From positions 62,001 to 126,000 of the forward strand of contig JASVEC010000030.1 of the NCBI GenBank assembly GCA_030770535.1: a stretch of 64,000 nucleotides of DNA, written 5' to 3'. A program made the translations under genes and the position numbers. The notes beneath the pieces were generated by a model that did not search any database, had not been told where the DNA came from, and saw only the letters and a list, made by a program, of their open reading frames with translations. Numbering within the stretch: position 1 is the first letter of the stretch; every line of letters begins with the position of its first letter. This document shows, piece by piece, positions 58,801 through 64,000 of this stretch. The stretch comes from Batkoa obscura (taxonomy: Eukaryota; Entomophthoromycota; Entomophthoromycetes; Entomophthorales; Batkoaceae).

Positions 58801-59217
58801 GTAAATCTAAATATAATAAGTTCCATCTAAACGATTTAATGTATTTTAAAATAAATTCCTGTAAACCTAGCTACAGATAGTCCTATTGTGGTTATAAGAA
58901 AAAAAAATCAAGTACAAAAAGTTGGTAATTTTCAACAAAAGTGAATGAAATTTGAAAATATTATTATAGGAGTTCTTAATTTTATAACTTTTATAATAGC
59001 TGTTCTTAAATTTCTTTATCTTATCTTATTTATTTCTTCTCATGTGTGACAGTGATATGATAGAAAGACTATTTAAAGTTTGCTGTTTGATGCTATCAAG
59101 GTGGACTTACTGATTAATATTATATTATTAAAATCTTAGTTTTAAACTGCAAACAAAAATAGATAATACAAAAGACACATTATTTCTAATAAACACAACG
59201 CATTCACGCTCAACCTA

Positions 59218-60552
59218 CTATATACATATCCAGTTTATCTTTGGATTGTTTTCTAATTCATTATAATAAATTGACTTCTTTACTTTAACAGAAGTAACAA
59301 GTAATAAGGAATAAGCAAGGTTAAAATTGATATTTTCATTTTTGGCCGTCAACTTAAAATCTTTAATTTTAACCTTTTCAAGATTGGGAAATAATAAAGA
59401 TAAACAATACAGCTCATTAAAATAACTATTAAATTTATTGATTTCAATTTGCTTTATTGATTTACATTGAATTGCTTTATATTCTTGATCACACTCTTCA
59501 TTGTTTATCAGATCAGGTTGGTTGAATTCCTTAATAAAACAAAAGCTTACAATATCAACATAAATAGTTTGTATATTTAGTGATAAAGAAATTGAATATA
59601 ACAGTTCTTTTGAGAAATAATCAATCTTAATTTCTTTTAAAGTGGATAATTTTATAAAATCATAATTGATCCTACCACATTTGCTAAAAAAGCCTAAGGA
59701 AACAACGTTACTATCCTTCATTAACTCTATATTATTATCTTTGTCATTCATATTAAAATATGATTTATTAACATCTATCAATTTAATGCTTTTGAATTTA
59801 CGTAAGTCTCCAAAGCATCTAATATTAAAAGCATTATTACAATCATTATGTAATTCCCCTTCTATTTCTAACTCTAAATTAGAAGCAAAATTTATATTAG
59901 GGACGATATTACTAACAGTAACAATTGCTCTCTTTGATTTCAAACATAGAACTCTCAGATTATTGAATTTCTCTTTAATAACGTCTAATCCGTTAAGATG
60001 TAAATTGCAGTTATAATTTATTTTAAGTGACTTTAAGATGTTTGGATTTAAATAATTGGTGATGGTATCAAAACTTAAAACATCCCCTAGGAACTCAACT
60101 GCTTCAGACTGATATAAATGTTTTTTCAAGATATCTAAAGGTTGTAAAGTAGTACCTAATTTTATTGTAAACCTTTTCAGCTTTGGAAAAATTATGTTTA
60201 TTTTATTATTATTGTCAAGTGAATAATAAAAAAGTCTGGCTTCAAAATATATTGAAACCAAATTTGGGCAATAATTTAATAATTTAAGGTCATCATATTT
60301 CACGTTTTCATTTATGTTTATATGTTTCATTAATATACCATTCTCTTCAATAAACTTTTCTTGATAATATCGATATTGCTGAAATTCTTCTTGGTTATAA
60401 ACTGAATAACTTAAGTTGTATTCAATAACTCTACTTGCAATTACATGCAAATATTTACTCAAGAAGCGTAACTCAAGTAACTCAACTGGATCTAATAATT
60501 TGAAAATTTCTTCTAATAAAAGATCTGGTAATAAATCGAGTTTTAATGACAT
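59218..60552 (-). CDS. F-box/leucine-rich protein (array member 3)
   Basis: A single exon, 444 residues, ATG 60552. The N-terminus MSLKLDLLPDLLLEEIFKLL with DPVELLELRFLSKYL is a clear F-box. Variable leucine-rich units follow, including LLNYCPNLVSIYFEARLFYY, FPKLKRFTIKLG, LKSLKINYNCNL and LFPNLEKVKIKDF. The C-terminus NELENNPKINWICI parallels NPMIDWVWL of member 4. Compared with members 2 and 4 the F-box is best conserved and the middle units most divergent, as expected if the target-binding surface evolves fast. A MITE lies only 37 bp upstream of the start codon, so it probably is part of the 5' leader or promoter. Confidence 0.88.
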   Translation of the reverse strand: MSLKLDLLPDLLLEEIFKLLDPVELLELRFLSKYLHVIASRVIEYNLSYSVYNQEEFQQYRYYQEKFIEENGILMKHININENVKYDDLKLLNYCPNLVSIYFEARLFYYSLDNNNKINIIFPKLKRFTIKLGTTLQPLDILKKHLYQSEAVEFLGDVLSFDTITNYLNPNILKSLKINYNCNLHLNGLDVIKEKFNNLRVLCLKSKRAIVTVSNIVPNINFASNLELEIEGELHNDCNNAFNIRCFGDLRKFKSIKLIDVNKSYFNMNDKDNNIELMKDSNVVSLGFFSKCGRINYDFIKLSTLKEIKIDYFSKELLYSISLSLNIQTIYVDIVSFCFIKEFNQPDLINNEECDQEYKAIQCKSIKQIEINKFNSYFNELYCLSLLFPNLEKVKIKDFKLTAKNENINFNLAYSLLLVTSVKVKKSIYYNELENNPKINWICI

Positions 60553-60588
60553 TTGAAGATAAAATAAATTAAAAAGTAAGAATGTGAG

Positions 60589-60685
60589 TTTGGAGATGTG
60601 TTTTTTTAAGAATTTTACTAATAATCTTTCTGCTCAAATAGCGCTTAAAAATAGAAAGAGTGATGAAACCAAAAATATCCTCAGT
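60589..60685 (+). mobile_element. ~100-bp MITE, copy 22, in the 5' region of an F-box gene
   Basis: TTTGGAGATGTGTTTTTTTA ... CTGCTCAAATAGCGCTTAAA ... AAATATCCTCA. Confidence 0.88.
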
Positions 60686-61072
60686 TTATTTTTAACTGTA
60701 ACAATTTCTTAAAATTTAGACTTACAAAAAAACAAGGTAAAATAAACAAGCTATTATTGGCTAAATTAAACAACGATTTTTGTGACTTTTTTCAACTAAT
60801 TAGCTTTTGAGCATTAAATTTATTTTTTAAAAATCTCAATAAAATAAACTCTCAAGTGTTCTATCTTAAATTAATAAGTATTGAAAGGAGACAAGCTAAG
60901 AGGAATCAGAAGGACTTTAAAACAAGAATTTTCAAGTCAAATCCAAGGCAAGGGAACCAATTTTTATAGATTAGCTATAGATAAGCATAACGACAAATTA
61001 CATTTAATGGCTTTAAATTTTAGCTCACATAATTTTGATAGTATAAAAAATGGATAAGAAGACAAATGGAGG

Positions 61073-61245
61073 TACAATTCTATATTTATCAGAAAGATTT
61101 ATGTACAAGAAATATATTTGCTACTGTCTATTTAGTACAATTAAAGCATGAAGAAAGGAAGGAAAAGAACACAGTAGAATGTCAAGTAGTTGGATATGAG
61201 GGTAATAATTTTAAAAAGATTATAAGGGGAAATTCATAATTTATG
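61073..61245 (+). mobile_element. Possible LTR-retrotransposon (Copia-type) fossil, very weak
   Basis: One translated stretch carries a VVGYEGN motif preceded by a charged segment, recalling the end of the Copia integrase region. No LTRs, reverse transcriptase or other parts are seen; if real it is a short, old, broken remnant. Chance resemblance is quite possible. Confidence 0.2.
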
Positions 61246-61936
61246 AGTGAATAATAAATAGAAAGGTAATCAGTCATTTTAGTATTATTGATGAGCTTTG
61301 ATTATAGGTGTTTAATTGTGATTATAATATTTCAACGCATATATTGTCATTAAGTTAATAAAGGCATCAATAGTAGAATAAAATAAAATGTCGTGTTTTT
61401 AAATTAAAGAATAACGTAATAAATAAGCAAAAGAAGGTAATAGCTGTTTTTTTGTATTGATAGCAATGATAGATTCTAACCTGTGGTAAATAAGTTTGAG
61501 CTTATCATTTGTAAACATTTTAATAATTGCGTTTTTTTTGGTATTTTATTATAATAAATTTGTTAGTTGTGTTTAATATGTATTACTAACATACTTAATA
61601 AAGTAAATTTAAATGAAATAAGAATGCAATTTAAGGTAGACTTTCTATTATATCTATGATAATTATAAATAAAAGTAATACTTGAAATTTATCCCAGTAC
61701 ATGTTCTAATACTCATAATTAAAGGATTGGAGTTTATAAAAGTCATTATTTCGAAAAGACTATTTTACATTAAAACACATATAGTTGTATTGAATAATGG
61801 TATCAAAACTAGATAATAATGTTATTCAAGCATGAACTAAAATATAAAAAAGCATAGTTTAAAGAAAACTTTAAAAATAAGTCTAATAAATGCTTTATTT
61901 CTATAAAAATAATACAATGAATTTGACTTTGATTTA

Positions 61937-63268
61937 TTATAGCCATACCCAATCTATCATTGGATTTTCATTTAACTGATTGTGAAACCTTGTATTTTTA
62001 TAAAGGAACGGTATAATAATTAATAGATGGGTTGTAAGATTAAAATCCAAATTAATATTAATATCAACACTATTGTCTTCAATATATTCAATCTTGAGTA
62101 TTGCAAGGCTTGGAAATAGGAATAAAAGATTCGTAATTACATTATATCCATTAACAAAATATCCAATTTTAGCTTGTTTAACAAATTTACATCGTAATGA
62201 ATAATGTTTTTCATCAAATTTTTCATCCTCATTCAATTTGAACTTATCATGTATGTCTGTATAACTATCAATCTGGCCAATATGAATAACTCTAATATGT
62301 TGCAATAAAGAAATCGAGCTTAACAATTCTTCAAATAAGCGAGTAATACATACATCTGTCAAAGTGGATAATTTTAAAAAATCTTTATTAACCTGATGCT
62401 TGGAATCAAAATAACCTAAAGTAATAATATTGCTATCTTTTGCTGATTCTATAATTTTCTCTTTATTATTAATATCAAAGTAAACCCCTGGCCCATTTAT
62501 CAATTTTATGCTCTTTAATTGTTTTAGAATACCAAAATACTCAATGTTAAAATTACAATTAGCTCTTTCTTTAATGACCAGATGTAAGTTAGAGCTAAAG
62601 TTCACATTGGGGTTAATTTTAGTGGAAGTAAGGATTGAACAGTGGGATCTCAAGTGTAACACTTTCAAGTTATTAAATTTTGATTTAATTACATCTAGTC
62701 CGTCACAGTCTAAATTATAAAGAGAAAATAATTTCAATGACTTTAAATTATTTGGATTAAAATAGCTGATAATGTCCTTGATAACTAAATTACATCCTTC
62801 ATATTCAAAGTCTTCAACTTGATTTAAATAATCTGCGAACATACCTAATGTTGGTGAATATTCAAATAAGCTTAAAAAGAGCTTTTTTAATCCTGGTAAT
62901 TTTACCTTTGGTAATTTGAAGTCCACAGTAACCCCTTGCTGATCGAAATCATCATTGAGATCAGGCTCAAACTTCAATGATATTAAATTAGGACAATAAG
63001 TTATATGATCAACAATATTTTGATTTATAATAATATGCTTCATTAGCGGTCCATTTTGTTTAATAAAGACTTCTTGAATATGTCGATATTCTTCGAAGCT
63101 ATAATGGTGGTTGTAAACTGAGTAGGTCAAGTTAACTTTGATAACTTTACTTGCAATTCCAAATAAATATTTACTTAAAAAGCGCAACTCAAATAATTCA
63201 CCTGGATCCAATAACTTGAAGATTTCCTCTAGTAAAAGATCTGGTAATAAATCAAATTTTAGTGGCAT
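61937..63268 (-). CDS. F-box/leucine-rich protein (array member 4)
   Basis: A single exon, 443 residues, ATG 63268. The F-box MPLKFDLLPDLLLEEIFKLL plus DPGELFELRFLSKYLFGIAS is followed by SVYNHHYSFEEYRHIQEVFI, the NGPLMKHIIINQNI segment shared by all copies, and leucine-rich units such as LPGLKKLFLSLFEY, YLNQVEDFEYEG, LKSLKLFSLYNLD and LFPSLAILKIEYI. It ends NPMIDWVWL. It is the upstream-most of the head-to-tail series, whose start codons are spaced about 2.7-3.0 kb apart. The likely role is SCF substrate recognition; targets are unknown. Confidence 0.88.
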   Translation of the reverse strand: MPLKFDLLPDLLLEEIFKLLDPGELFELRFLSKYLFGIASKVIKVNLTYSVYNHHYSFEEYRHIQEVFIKQNGPLMKHIIINQNIVDHITYCPNLISLKFEPDLNDDFDQQGVTVDFKLPKVKLPGLKKLFLSLFEYSPTLGMFADYLNQVEDFEYEGCNLVIKDIISYFNPNNLKSLKLFSLYNLDCDGLDVIKSKFNNLKVLHLRSHCSILTSTKINPNVNFSSNLHLVIKERANCNFNIEYFGILKQLKSIKLINGPGVYFDINNKEKIIESAKDSNIITLGYFDSKHQVNKDFLKLSTLTDVCITRLFEELLSSISLLQHIRVIHIGQIDSYTDIHDKFKLNEDEKFDEKHYSLRCKFVKQAKIGYFVNGYNVITNLLFLFPSLAILKIEYIEDNSVDININLDFNLTTHLLIIIPFLYKNTRFHNQLNENPMIDWVWL

Positions 63269-64000
63269 CAGGTGTCTAATAATGTAAAATATAAAAGAAA
63301 AATTGGACTATTGATTTAAATTCGTGATTGTAATTTAAAAAGGTAAAATTGAACATAAGGATATAGCTATTAAAAAATGAAAATGGATGCTTCAGGAGTG
63401 CTTTCAGCAAAAAGATTTATAAAAACTGCATTTTACTTATAAAGCCTGATGCAAATTTAACTGAATTAGTATAGTTTTACTTTTTTTTATTTTTTACTGA
63501 AAACACTCCTGAAGCATCCATTTTCATTTTTTAATAGCTGGAACTTTCAGCTTCCCAAAGTTAAACAAAACACAATTTTTAATAAAACTATAAAACTACT
63601 TATAAAAAATAATATAGTACAGTAAGTAGTAATATCAATAGGATTACTATTTTATAAAGTAAAAAAATAAAAAATAAAAAATAAAAAATTCTTATTAAGC
63701 CTTATTTACTATTTTTTGCAGCTTTTGTTATATAATACTGATAAAATTTGACAAAAATTAGAAAAAATAGATTACAAAAGCATGTAGTGATATCCAAATT
63801 GGCTTCATTTTTTTTATCCAATTTTGAAATATTTAATGTTTTAAAAGCTTTATTTAAAGTTCTATAAAGATACACAACACAGTTTTAGTCTACTTTGTTA
63901 TAAGTTATATTATAAGTTAGCAGGATTTTTGCTAAATTTGATAGTAATTCCAGGATTAGCAAGGTTTTTATCAATACAATCTATATATTAATATTAATCA
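63269..64000. other. Right edge, intergenic with a hairpin element
   Basis: 732 bp. A 175-bp hairpin element lies at 63365-63539; the remainder is AT-rich with A/T runs (63.66-63.69 kb). No gene is seen to the end of the window. Confidence 0.55.
63365..63539. repeat. 175-bp hairpin element with ~48-bp terminal inverted repeats
   Basis: The left end AGCTATTAAAAAATGAAAAT plus GGATGCTTCAGGAGTG is repeated exactly in inverse orientation at the right end (CACTCCTGAAGCATCC, then ATTTTCATTTTTTAATAGCT). The match continues with few changes for about 48 bp. The central ~79 bp is unique. It is unrelated to the ~100-bp MITE family and seen only once here. The near-identity of the arms suggests a young insertion or conversion. 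Confidence 0.9.

Larger units (their letters stand above)
57568..59217. other. Intergenic between F-box copies, one MITE and a small palindrome
   Basis: 1.65 kb. It contains MITE copy 21 and a degenerate inverted repeat at about 58535-58800. A 48-codon open stretch at 57741-57888 (plus) has protein-like composition but no ATG or known motif. Confidence 0.5.
60553..61936. other. Intergenic between F-box copies; MITE copy 22 and possible coding relics
   Basis: 1.4 kb. After MITE copy 22 (60589-60685) comes a segment (60756-60850) similar to 51111-51190. Then follow two stretches with coding-like composition on the plus strand (60887-61067 and 61073-61245), the second with weak resemblance to a Copia-type integrase tail. 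The remainder is AT-rich. Confidence 0.45.

Noticed and set aside
1-64000. tRNA or rRNA genes
   Set aside because: I looked for A-box/B-box pairs with acceptor stems and for rRNA cores on both strands and found none that fold; only the weak SINE-like boxes at 51.6-52.1 kb remain.
1-64000. CRISPR array or bacterial-type operon
   Set aside because: The repeats are dispersed in both orientations with no regular spacing, and genes have introns and mixed strands; the window is eukaryotic.

Overview
The window looks like nuclear DNA of an AT-rich (by eye well over 70% A+T) early-diverging fungus. The supporting signs are a chitin synthase with an N-terminal myosin-like head, a fungal-type DUF1365 protein, an Mrs2-type mitochondrial magnesium channel, mitoribosomal proteins and many very short GT-AG introns (about 40-60 nt). 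Gene content and base composition would suit an Entomophthoromycotina/Zoopagomycota-type fungus, perhaps Conidiobolus-like. That placement is an inference and is not proved by the sequence.

Left part (1-30 kb) is a conventional housekeeping region. In order it carries a RasGAP-like protein running off the left edge (-), a Drs2-type P4-ATPase flippase (-), mitoribosomal mL54 (+), TAF13 (-), an intronless Kelch membrane protein (-), the myosin-head chitin synthase (+), MRS2 (+) with two consecutive microexons, a CENP-K-like protein (-), the KEOPS subunit PCC1 (+), mitoribosomal bL35m (-), an ER Qa-SNARE of the syntaxin-18/Ufe1 type (-) and an unrecognised basic protein (+).

Middle part (30-49 kb) holds a GRASP Golgi-stacking protein, a heme oxygenase with an unusual N-terminal extension full of Cys-Pro motifs, a DUF1365 protein, a Cdc1/Ted1-like metallophosphoesterase, RTF1 of the Paf1 complex, an eight-knuckle CCHC RNA-binding protein and a DUF2306-like membrane protein. 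A gene-poor gap at 30.1-33.6 kb contains a decayed F-box gene split by a small transposon.

Right part (49-64 kb) is accessory DNA. It has 4.7 kb without intact genes but loaded with repeats, then a head-to-tail array on the minus strand of intronless F-box paralogues: three intact, one broken and one fragment.

The main non-genic signal is a family of at least 22 copies of a ~100-bp element. It has terminal inverted repeats TGGGGATGT/ACATCCCCA flanked by TA, which is MITE-like, probably mobilised by a Tc1/mariner-type transposase. It clusters at F-box loci, and at two or more sites it lies between the arms of long inverted repeats whose arm sequences differ from locus to locus. This palindrome association and the Cys-Pro-rich heme oxygenase are the most interesting observations.
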